Source: CBDDRG01 sp051306415 (GTDB taxonomy: Bacteria > Pseudomonadota > Gammaproteobacteria > Pseudomonadales > Porticoccaceae). Taken from it: DNA of 7,477 nt. Within the stretch, counting starts at the first letter, position 1. Every line of letters starts with the position of its first letter. Below, one piece after another: positions 1 to 6,146 of the stretch. The stretch covers positions 1 to 7,477 of the forward strand of contig JBPPNE010000155.1 in NCBI GenBank assembly GCA_051306415.1. The letters are read 5' to 3'. The notes beneath the pieces are model-generated. The model was not told the origin of the DNA. It ran no database searches and saw nothing but the letters and a program-made list of their open reading frames with translations. Position numbers and translations under genes: made by a program.

Positions 1-127
1 ATGCGACCATGGCTTCAATCCGCAATCCGCGTTCACACCACAAGAATTCAGCGGGCGGCGGATTTTGCGGCGACAGCCCCCGCAACACTCTCGGCCAAAC
101 TCCCAGCAACCCTGGATGGAGAAAACC

Positions 128-1141
128 ATGAGCCTGCCCAAGCGCATCGCGGTGACCCTGCCGGCTGGCCCCCAAGTGCAGGACACGCTTGAACGCGCGC
201 GCTGGGCGGAGGCCCAGGGCTACACCGATGCCTGGTTTGCCGATGCCGGCGCGCCCGACGCCCTGACCCTGACCGCAGCCCTCGCAGGCAGCATAAAACA
301 GTTGCGGATCGGCGTCGCGGTCACCCCGGTGTACACCCGCACGCCAGGGGTGCTCGCGGCTACCGCCAACGCACTGGGACAACTGCTGCCCGGCCGTTTT
401 GTGATGGGCCTGGGCTCGTCGAGCCAGACCATCATCGAGCAGTGGCACGGCCTGGCGCTCGACCAACCGGTGGCCCGGGTGCGCAGCACCGCGATCATGG
501 TGCGTGCAATGTTGCGGGGCGAGAAATCCGCCTTCGACCTCGATGGCCTGCGCAGCCACGGCTACCGCCAGGCGCCGATGGATCAGCCGCCACCGATCTA
601 TCTGGCGGCGCTGCGCCCACGCATGATTGAGACTGCGGCGGAAGTCGGCGACGGTGTGATCTTCAACCTGTGGCCAGCACCGGCGCTGGCACCAATGCTC
701 GACCATGTGCGCATCGGTGCCGAGCGCGCCGGCAAGGACTGGCGCACGCTTGAAATCGTCAACCTCGCCATGGTGCTGGTGACCGCGGATTAAGCCGCCG
801 ACCGCTACCACTTCCGCGCCGCTTTGGCACCCTATTACGCGACGCCGGTATACAACCAGTTCCTCGCCTGGGCAGGCTTTGCCGAGGCCGCCAGTGGCGT
901 TGCGGCGGGCTGGTCGGCCAAGAATCGCGCGCAAACGGCACAGGCGCTTAGCGATGAATTGGTCGATCAGATCGCGATCATTGGTTCGGCCGATGAATGC
1001 CGGGCGCGAATCAAAGCCGGTATGCTGGCGGGCATCCACACCCAGATCATCGCCCCCCTCGCCGGCACGTCCGACGCGGAGACCGAGGCGACTTTCGCCG
1101 CCTTTGCCAGCGGGGAATTCGAGCTCCCCAACGTGGCCTGA
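128..1141 (+). pseudogene. LLM-class flavin/F420-dependent oxidoreductase (gene A), interrupted by an in-frame TAA
   Basis: The reading frame encodes a TIM-barrel luciferase-like monooxygenase-class oxidoreductase (COG2141 type). It resembles the predicted F420-dependent Rv3093c-like subfamily (TIGR03841, recalled, not searched). Visible family features are the substrate/cofactor-barrel segment VYTRTP (about 68-73), GRFVMGLGSSS (89-99), and the PPPIYLAALRPRM...GDGVIFN stretch (154-180). The start at 128 is chosen because GGAG (118-121) lies six bases upstream; an ATG at 116 has no comparable site. Residue 222 is a TAA stop (791-793), directly after the VLVTAD strand. The same frame then continues without a shift to TGA at 1139-1141 and encodes the expected C-terminal part (PYYATPVYNQFLAW, a DELVD...GSADECRARI helix region). 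Total length would be about 337 residues, normal for the family. The first 221 residues alone would lack the last barrel elements and are probably inactive. No good ribosome site precedes the distal part. A recent nonsense mutation, sequencing error or readthrough are all possible. Gene B follows after 48 bases. Confidence 0.85.
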
Positions 1142-1175
1142 GCTGGCTCCAATATAAAATCGTCGTCACACCAAC

Positions 1176-1180
1176 GGAGG
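1176..1180 (+). promoter_or_regulatory. Shine-Dalgarno site of gene B
   Basis: GGAGG lies nine bases before the ATG at 1190. It fixes the start of the second LLM gene and shows that this gene is translated independently of the broken upstream gene. A TATAAAAT stretch at 1153-1160 in the same 48-base spacer could be a -10 element, but no convincing -35 is seen at the right distance. Confidence 0.75.
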
Positions 1181-1189
1181 AAATTTGCG

Positions 1190-2128
1190 ATGGCCATCGG
1201 CATCGGACTCGGGCTCGCCCGCTACCCCTTTCAAGCCGTCGACAACTTCTGGCGCTGGGTCGAACTCTGCGAAACCAGCGGCATCGATTCGCTGTGGCAG
1301 ACCGACCGCCTGGTATCGAAGGAGCCCTTCCTGGAATGCCTGACCGCCATCGCCGCGATTGCCGGCGCGACCCAGCGCATCAAGTTCGGCATGAATGTGG
1401 CCTCGGTCGCGTTGCGCGATCCGCTGGTGCTCGCCAAGCAGTGCGCGACCATCGATTTTCTGAGCAAGGGCCGCTTGCTGCCGGCCTTTGGTATCGGCAG
1501 CGATGTCGCGCCCGAGTGGGCAGCGACCGGGCGCGGCACCCAGGGCCGGGGCGCGCGCACCGACGAGGCGCTGACGATCATTGAAGGGCTGTGGCGGGGC
1601 GATGCGGTGACCTTGCAGGGCGCGCACTACCGATATCAGGACGCGGTTATCTGCCCGCTGCCGGTGCAGAAGCCGCTGCCGTTGTGGATTGGCGGCTCCA
1701 GCCCCGCCGCGATCCGCCGCACCGCGCGCTTCGGCACCGGCTGGCAGGCCGGCTTCGAATCGCCGGTGGAAGCCGGCCAGGCGCGGACGTCAATCATCGC
1801 CGCGCTCGCCGACACCGGCCGCAGCATCGATCCCGACCACTACGGCGCCGGCTTTTTCTTTCACTTTGGCAGCCGCGACGATGCGGTGTGCCAACGCGAG
1901 CTGCGCTACCTGGCCCGCGCCGTGCCCGGCCGCGATCTGAGCCACGCCGTTGCGGTGGGCGCGGACGATATTCTGGCCCGCATCCACGACTATGCCGCCA
2001 ATGGCATTGCCAAGCTGATCCTGCGGCCGCTGGCCGAAAACGATGCTGGCCTGCTGGACCAGACCCGCCGCTTGGTTGCGGACGTGCTGCCACGAGTGGG
2101 TACACTCAGCACTGGCAGCGCCGAATAA
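1190..2128 (+). CDS. LLM-class flavin-dependent oxidoreductase (gene B)
   Basis: This is an intact 312-residue luciferase-like monooxygenase-class protein (COG2141; alkanesulfonate monooxygenase / methylene-tetrahydromethanopterin reductase fold). Family members use reduced FMN or F420 to reduce or mono-oxygenate small organic substrates in the cytoplasm; the substrate here cannot be read from sequence. Visible hallmarks in order are: SGIDSLWQTDR (30-40); RIKFGMNV and RDPLVLAKQCATIDFLSKGR (about 63-95), the typical strand-helix of the barrel; PAFGIGSD (98-105); GARTDEALTIIEGLW (121-135); and PLPLWIGGSSPAAIRRTARFGTGW (163-186), the classic LLM phosphate/cofactor-side motif. The length is near the family norm and the start has a strong GGAGG site. 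It lies 48 bases behind broken gene A and 118 bases before the MDR reductase, all in one direction, so co-transcription is plausible. Its divergence from genes A and C places it in a different LLM subfamily rather than as a recent duplicate. The cofactor (FMN or F420) is undecided. Confidence 0.9.
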   Translation: MAIGIGLGLARYPFQAVDNFWRWVELCETSGIDSLWQTDRLVSKEPFLECLTAIAAIAGATQRIKFGMNVASVALRDPLVLAKQCATIDFLSKGRLLPAFGIGSDVAPEWAATGRGTQGRGARTDEALTIIEGLWRGDAVTLQGAHYRYQDAVICPLPVQKPLPLWIGGSSPAAIRRTARFGTGWQAGFESPVEAGQARTSIIAALADTGRSIDPDHYGAGFFFHFGSRDDAVCQRELRYLARAVPGRDLSHAVAVGADDILARIHDYAANGIAKLILRPLAENDAGLLDQTRRLVADVLPRVGTLSTGSAE

Positions 2129-2246
2129 ATCCATCCGGAAATTCTTGGCGTGCATCGGGTACGGTACATCGCCAGGTACAGCTCAGCGCGAATTGTCGCA
2201 GTGCCGCTAGATCGCTGCGCGGTACGCGCTAAAAAAGGAAACGAGC

Positions 2247-3236
2247 ATGAAAGCAGCCTGGTATGAACGCTTTGGCAAGGCCGACGACGTGCTGATCGTC
2301 GGCGACCGGCCCGAGCCTCATGTGGGTGCGAGTGAGGTATTGATCCAGCTTCAGTATTCGGCCGTGAACCCGTCCGATGTCAAAAAGCGGGCCGGCCTCA
2401 ACAACCCGAACCTGCTGGCCAATGGACCCATCATCCCCCACAGCGACGGCGCCGGAATTATCGAGGCGCTCGGCACCGGGGTATCCCGCGCGCGCATTGG
2501 CGAGCGGGTATGGACCCACAATGCCCAGCACCAGCGCCTCCATGGCACTGCCGCCGAATATATCGCGCTGCCCGCCGAGCTCGCGATACCGCTGCCAGCC
2601 CATGTTGATTTCGCCACCGGGGCCTGCCTCGGCATTCCGGCAATGACCGCACACCGCAGTGTGGCCATCGCCGGCGCCGTGGCGGGCAAGGTCCTGCTCA
2701 TCACTGGCGGCGCCGGGCGCGTCGGCCACTACGCGATCCAGTGGGCCAAGCTGATGGGAGCCAGCGTGATTGCCACCGCCGGCAGCGCCGCCAGCCGTGA
2801 ACAATGCATCGCGGCTGGCGCCGATCACGTGATCGGGCATCCGAGTGCAGCAAGTGTCGCGGAAATTCTCGACTACACCGGCGGGCGCGGCGTCGATCAG
2901 GTCATCGACGGTGATTTCGGCGTCAATCTGCCGTTCACGGCCCAGGTACTGCGCATGGGTGGGCACATCGCCACTTACGCCTCCATGAGCCAGCCGGCAC
3001 CGGCGCTGCCGTTCTACGCGCTGATGTACCACGACATCAGTATTCACCTGGTGTTCGTCTACGAAATGCCGGCGGCGGCGAAACGTCAGGCCACTGCCGA
3101 TATCACCCAGGCCCTGGAACGCCGGCAACTACTGCACCGGGTGGCTCAGTGCCTGCCCCTGAACGATATTGCCATCGCCCATGGGCTGATCGAAAGCGGT
3201 AAACCCCGGGGCTGCGTGGTACTGGATACCCGCTAG
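2247..3236 (+). CDS. NADPH:quinone oxidoreductase-like MDR (zinc-independent alcohol dehydrogenase family) protein
   Basis: A 329-residue medium-chain dehydrogenase/reductase of the quinone oxidoreductase type, expected to use NADPH to reduce quinones or enone-like substrates in the cytoplasm. The N-terminal GroES-like domain holds SAVNPSDVKKRAG (38-50) and IPHSDGAGII (63-72). GIPAMTAHRSV (129-139) links to the Rossmann domain, whose nucleotide-binding loop GGAGRVG is at 154-160, followed by HYAIQWAKLMGASVIATAGS. The four-cysteine structural zinc lobe of classical alcohol dehydrogenases is absent, which supports the zinc-independent QOR branch. AGGAA at 2236-2240 precedes the ATG by six bases. 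The stop TAG (3234-3236) sits within CTAG, which also carries the stop of the oppositely oriented cyclase gene. The upstream 118-base gap holds several GGTAC copies but no clear promoter, so the gene may be read through from gene B. Substrate unknown. Confidence 0.9.
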   Translation: MKAAWYERFGKADDVLIVGDRPEPHVGASEVLIQLQYSAVNPSDVKKRAGLNNPNLLANGPIIPHSDGAGIIEALGTGVSRARIGERVWTHNAQHQRLHGTAAEYIALPAELAIPLPAHVDFATGACLGIPAMTAHRSVAIAGAVAGKVLLITGGAGRVGHYAIQWAKLMGASVIATAGSAASREQCIAAGADHVIGHPSAASVAEILDYTGGRGVDQVIDGDFGVNLPFTAQVLRMGGHIATYASMSQPAPALPFYALMYHDISIHLVFVYEMPAAAKRQATADITQALERRQLLHRVAQCLPLNDIAIAHGLIESGKPRGCVVLDTR

Positions 3237-4021
3237 CCGACAGAAGCGCCGCCGTCGGTGGCCAAGATCGCGGCAGAATCGCTGGGCACATCGGCAACGA
3301 CGCGGTTGCGGCCGCCCTGCTTGGCGCGATAGAGATTGGCGTCGGCGGCTTTGATCAGCGCCGCGGGGCTATCGATGCCGCCGCCGAGACTGACGACGCC
3401 GACACTGCTGGTCACAGGTCCAGAAGACGTTCGCTCCACCCCTGAACTGTCAGCGTGCGCGGGCAATGCAAAGTCATGGGCTTCAATGCATTGGCGCAAA
3501 CGCTCGGCGAGTTTTGCCGCACTCCAGCCGTGCGTATGCGGCGCTATCAGCATGAATTCTTCGCCCCCATAACGCGCTAGCACATCCGTATCGCATTTGG
3601 CGGCCTTGAGTAACTGCGCAAGAGCAGCCAACACGCAGTCGCCGGTCTGGTGGCCGAAACCGTCGTTGATGCGCTTGAAATGGTCGATATCGAATAGCAA
3701 CACCGACAGCGGCAACTGATAGCGCCGCGCCCGCTCGATTTCCTCCACCAACCGACGGTCCAGGTAGCGCCGATTGAAGACATCGGTGAGCGCATCGGTG
3801 ACCGCCTCGTGCGCCAGTAGATCGATCCGCATCACATCCAGCGTGGTGCGCAACGAAAGTCTCACCGTCAGCCACACGAAACAGGCGCCGGAGAAAAACA
3901 CGCCGGGGACGATAAGGCCCAGAAGATCGAGCCGGGTGTCCCGGAGCGTGGTCGCAAAGCCGATGTAACCGGCGATAAATCCGAGAATGAGCGCGGTCAT
4001 GATCCGCCAGCTATTGCGCAC
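3233..4021 (-). CDS. Membrane-anchored diguanylate cyclase (GGDEF domain)
   Basis: A 262-residue protein with two N-terminal hydrophobic segments (about 8-25 and 32-56) separated by only a few residues, then a cytoplasmic GGDEF domain. It is expected to make c-di-GMP from two GTP. Seen in the domain are the opening signature TDALTDVFNRRYL (75-87), the metal-binding strand FDIDHFKRIND (110-120) and the intact active-site GGEEF (152-156). The product-inhibition site RxxD, expected five residues before GGEEF, reads CDTD (143-146): the Arg is replaced by Cys, so feedback inhibition is probably lost. No periplasmic sensor domain is present; the short hairpin is the only anchor. The start is GTG at 4021, or ATG at 4000 (residue 8); neither has a strong ribosome site. 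The GTG lies inside the end of the small upstream gene (stop at 4011-4013), which suggests translational coupling. The tail after about residue 242 is low in structure. The gene ends by sharing CTAG with the MDR gene. Confidence 0.92.
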   Translation of the reverse strand: MRNSWRIMTALILGFIAGYIGFATTLRDTRLDLLGLIVPGVFFSGACFVWLTVRLSLRTTLDVMRIDLLAHEAVTDALTDVFNRRYLDRRLVEEIERARRYQLPLSVLLFDIDHFKRINDGFGHQTGDCVLAALAQLLKAAKCDTDVLARYGGEEFMLIAPHTHGWSAAKLAERLRQCIEAHDFALPAHADSSGVERTSSGPVTSSVGVVSLGGGIDSPAALIKAADANLYRAKQGGRNRVVADVPSDSAAILATDGGASVG

Positions 4022-4139
4022 TGATCCGGGGTGGGAGCTGCCGTGTCAACTGCCGTAGCGGGCTCAGCGATGCCAGCAGGATGAAGACGCCGGCAACGAC
4101 CAGCGTGTTGGCGATCACTGAAAACATGGCGGGTGACAT
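4011..4139 (-). CDS. Small single-pass membrane peptide upstream of the cyclase
   Basis: A 42-codon reading frame on the minus strand runs from ATG at 4139 to TAG at 4011-4013. Its Shine-Dalgarno, AAAGGAG at 4151-4145, is five bases from the ATG and better than anything in front of the cyclase itself. The product has one strongly hydrophobic stretch (about residues 6-25, FSVIANTLVVAGVFILLASL) followed by a basic tail with three arginines, which predicts C-terminus inside by the positive-inside rule. Its last 11 bases overlap the GTG start of the GGDEF gene in another frame, a classic coupling layout. I do not recognise a family. It may be a partner or regulator of the cyclase, a leader peptide whose translation drives cyclase expression, or a former first membrane segment of the cyclase separated by a frameshift. 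The ribosome site and the coherent membrane segment support it as a real gene; no homologue comparison was possible. Confidence 0.65.
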   Translation of the reverse strand: MSPAMFSVIANTLVVAGVFILLASLSPLRQLTRQLPPRISAQ

Positions 4140-4144
4140 GGCGA

Positions 4145-4151
4145 CTCCTTT
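4145..4151 (-). promoter_or_regulatory. Strong Shine-Dalgarno of the small membrane ORF
   Basis: AAAGGAG read on the minus strand, five bases before the ATG at 4139. It is among the strongest ribosome binding sites in the window and is the main argument that the 42-codon frame is translated. Confidence 0.75.
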
Positions 4152-4154
4152 GGG

Positions 4155-4188
4155 TGCTGCACTTTAGCGATTGCTGTGCTTTAGCGCG
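4155..4188 (-). repeat. Two tandem 17-base imperfect direct repeats in the leader of the small ORF/cyclase unit
   Basis: On the minus strand CGCTAAAGCACAGCAAT is followed immediately by CGCTAAAGTGCAGCACC, matching at 13 of 17 positions. The perfectly conserved core CGCTAAAG lies at 4186-4179 and 4169-4162. The pair ends just before the AAAGGAG ribosome site (4151-4145). Tandem sites in phase at 17 bases in front of a regulatory gene could bind a dimeric regulator or affect translation of the leader; chance duplication is also possible. Confidence 0.55.
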
Positions 4189-4227
4189 TTATTTTTGTTG
4201 GCCGAGCAAAATCCCCATACCATTCGC

Positions 4228-4247
4228 ATGGGCCAAGGATCGCCCAT
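4228..4247. repeat. Short inverted repeat in the LLM C / small ORF spacer
   Basis: ATGGGC (4228-4233) and GCCCAT (4242-4247) form a perfect six-base inverted repeat around an eight-base centre. It lies in the 186-base spacer (4140-4325) between the end of LLM gene C and the small membrane ORF. No T-run follows on either strand, so it is not a standard terminator. It could be an operator or be incidental. Confidence 0.35.
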
Positions 4248-4325
4248 CAACCTGGGATAGCCGGTCGCGGCCGTCACCATCCGTGCGGGATCAATTTTAC
4301 TCCACACACCTGGCGAGCGCCGCCT

Positions 4326-5345
4326 TCACCAGCCGCGGATCACTCGCATCTGGGCCGCGATCATGGCATCAGGCAGCACGTTTTCCAGGTTCACCCGATT
4401 CACTAGGTGGCCGTAGCGCACCTTTATCTGGGTGGCGACCTCCAGGGGCTTGCCAACGACCGCAAAGGTATTCAGCATTTCATCGCTAATCAGCGCCGGC
4501 ATCTTGTCCCAGGCGCCATTCTTCGACAGCCGGTTCAGGTGTGGCTGAATATCGCCCCAGTCGTGGCAATCGAGCACCGGCTTGTAAGCGGGCGTCGAAG
4601 CGTAGAAGGAAATCCGGTACCTGACCTGATCACGGCTTTTCTCGAAAGCTTCCTCGGTGTCGCCGGTGACGATAAAGGGCGGAAACGCCAGTTCAAAATC
4701 GGCGAGGAATTTTTTGTTTTGGGCGAGAGTTTCCGCCAGCACCGGTCGAATTTTTTCCTCGATGTATTTCTGGGTGCCAAAGGTGTGAATGATGATGCCG
4801 TCGGCGACCTGCGCGGCGGTGCGGATCATTAATGGTCCCACGGCCGCCATCACCACGCGAGGGCGGCCGTGGGCGAGATTCTTCGGCGTGAAGTCCGGCG
4901 TCATCAATGTGTGGCGATAGAACTCGCCGCGAAAATCCAGTGGCTTGCCGTCGTACCAGCAGTCCCAGATCGCCCGCAGCGCGCGAATGAACTCGCCCAT
5001 CTGCTTGGCCGGGCCATGCCAGGGCATGCCAAACCGCTTGGTAATGTGCGCCTGAATTTACGAGCCCAGCCCCAGTGTAAAGCGGCCCTGCGAATACACA
5101 TTGAGATCGTGGGCGGCGTAGGCGGTCGTCATCGGGTTGCGCGCAAAGGCGACGGCGATACCGGTACGCAGCTCGACGCGGCGGGTGGCGTCGGCCCCCA
5201 GCGCCAGCAGCTGGAAAGGGTCATTGCCAATTTCCGCCGCGATCACCCCATCAAAGCCAAGTTGTTCGAACCGCGCGAACGTGGCCTTGATCTCCGCGAT
5301 GGAATTCAATTCGGCGCCAAAGCCGAAACTGCCGTCGATTTTCAT
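4326..5345 (-). pseudogene. LLM-class F420-dependent oxidoreductase-like (gene C, MSMEG_2256-like), interrupted by an in-frame TAA
   Basis: The frame encodes an approximately 339-residue LLM-class protein resembling the predicted F420-dependent MSMEG_2256-type subfamily (TIGR03617, from memory, not searched). Seen are FEQLGFDGVIAAE (26-38), NDPFQLLALGA (41-51), TGIAVAFARNPMT (61-73), the GRFTLGLGS strand (87-95), KRFGMPW (103-109), FRGEFYRHTLMTP in the middle, PRVVMAAVGPLMIRTAAQVADGIIIHTF, and the C-terminal STPAYKPVLDCHDWGD and FAVVGKPLEVA. Codon 96, straight after GLGS, is TAA (5060-5058) where relatives typically have Gln before the I-x-x-H-I segment, so a single CAA-to-TAA change would explain it. 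The frame continues unbroken to TGA at 4326-4328. The start ATG at 5345 has GAGGGG about six bases upstream. The 95-residue product would be nonfunctional unless read through; the first in-frame ATG downstream is at 5027. It is divergent from the GST gene. Confidence 0.87.
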
Positions 5346-5434
5346 GGTGTCCCCTCATAGGGTTGTAGTTTCGTTATGCCCCAGTGTACAAAAGATAGCG
5401 CACAAAGAGTGACTGCGTGGACGCGCAAAAGGGC

Positions 5435-5463
5435 TTCACAATTCCTGCGCGGGCCGCTTTAAT
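5435..5463 (+). promoter_or_regulatory. Candidate sigma-70 promoter of the GST gene
   Basis: TTCACA (5435-5440) and TTTAAT (5458-5463) are separated by exactly 17 bases; each matches five of six consensus positions. Transcription would begin near 5470, leaving a leader of about 25 AT-rich bases before the ATG at 5496. It is the best promoter match I found in the window and it sits in the 150-base divergent gap between LLM gene C and the GST gene. Confidence 0.6.
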
Positions 5464-5495
5464 CGCCACTCCAACAATTAAAACGGACCACCCTC

Positions 5496-6146
5496 ATGAA
5501 ACTGATCAATTCCTTTGGCCCCAACCCCCGTCTCGTGCGCATGTTCATGGCCGAGAAGGACATCGAGTTGCCCACCGAGGAACTCGACCTGCTTGCCGGA
5601 GAAAACCGCCGCCCGCCCTACACCGACAAAAATCCCGGTGGCCAGATGCCGGCCCTGCAACTGGACGACGGCACCCTGATTGCGGAGACCGCCACCATCT
5701 GCGAATACCTCGAAGAGTACAAACCCAGCCCGGCGCTGATCGGCAGCGATGCCAAGGAGCGCGCCAACGGCCGTATGTGGCAGCGGCGGGTCGAACTCAA
5801 CATCACCGAAAATATCTACAACGGTTTTCGCTACGCCGAAGGTCTGGGCCTGTTCAAGGATCGCATGTACTGCATTCCCGAGGCCGCCGACGGCCTGAAG
5901 GCGAAAGGCAAAAACCAGCTGCAGTGGCTGGACGGATTGATGGGCGGACGCGATTTTATCGGTGGCAACAGCATCGGTCTCGCCGACATCACCCTCTATT
6001 GCTGCCTGGATTTTGCCAAGGGTGTAGGCCAGCCGATTCCAGCGGAGCTGAAAAACATCAACGCCTGGTTTCAGCGCATGGATCAGCGACCGAGCGCAAA
6101 ACGGAGCCTGTACCCAAACTGGGAAAAAGTGGGCATGCGGGGCTAA
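5496..6146 (+). CDS. Glutathione S-transferase family protein
   Basis: A 216-residue cytoplasmic GST with the usual two-domain layout. The N-terminal thioredoxin-like domain starts MKLINSFGPNPRLVRMFMAEK, a common proteobacterial GST opening in which Ser6 near the first helix is the likely glutathione-activating residue. The cis-proline is Pro52 in GGQMPAL (48-54). The glutathione gamma-glutamyl binding segment is ETATICEYLEE (64-74), matching the E-S/T-x-x-I-x-x-Y-L pattern. The all-helical C-terminal domain contains FIGGNSIGLADITLYCCLDFA (154-174), with the conserved Asp164 of the folding motif. Length is normal. The family conjugates glutathione to electrophiles or reduces peroxides; the substrate is not readable. 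The ribosome site is weak (CGGA at 5484-5487), but a near-consensus promoter lies at 5435-5463. The stop TAA (6144-6146) overlaps the stop of the convergent ygiQ gene. A 9-bp stem at 6173-6200 lies just beyond and may protect or end the mRNA. Confidence 0.93.
   Translation: MKLINSFGPNPRLVRMFMAEKDIELPTEELDLLAGENRRPPYTDKNPGGQMPALQLDDGTLIAETATICEYLEEYKPSPALIGSDAKERANGRMWQRRVELNITENIYNGFRYAEGLGLFKDRMYCIPEAADGLKAKGKNQLQWLDGLMGGRDFIGGNSIGLADITLYCCLDFAKGVGQPIPAELKNINAWFQRMDQRPSAKRSLYPNWEKVGMRG

Noticed and set aside
65..85. TTGCGG/CCGCAA stem-loop upstream of gene A
   Set aside because: Six base pairs in GC-rich DNA with no T-run or known regulatory motif; the 127 bases before gene A show no gene or clear promoter.
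1153..1160. TATAAAAT as a promoter -10 for gene B
   Set aside because: No acceptable -35 at 16-18 bases upstream; may be incidental in the spacer.
997..1584. Long plus-strand frame spanning the end of gene A and the start of gene B
   Set aside because: Arg/Pro/Gly-rich shadow frame typical of high-GC DNA; it overlaps two recognisable LLM genes in another frame and has no ribosome site.
2229..3128. 299-codon minus-strand frame opposite the MDR gene
   Set aside because: It mirrors the codons of a well recognised enzyme and shows no family motifs of its own.
3237..3258. CCGAC/GTCGG inverted repeat after the MDR stop as a terminator
   Set aside because: Only five base pairs with a 12-base loop and no T-run.
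791..5060. Alternative genetic code in which TAA is always a sense codon
   Set aside because: TAA is the natural end of gene B (2126-2128) and of the GST gene (6144-6146), so TAA works as a stop here; only site-specific readthrough would remain possible.
5346..5410. Promoter for LLM gene C on the minus strand
   Set aside because: TACACT and CATAAC are possible -10 boxes but neither has a reasonable -35 at normal spacing.
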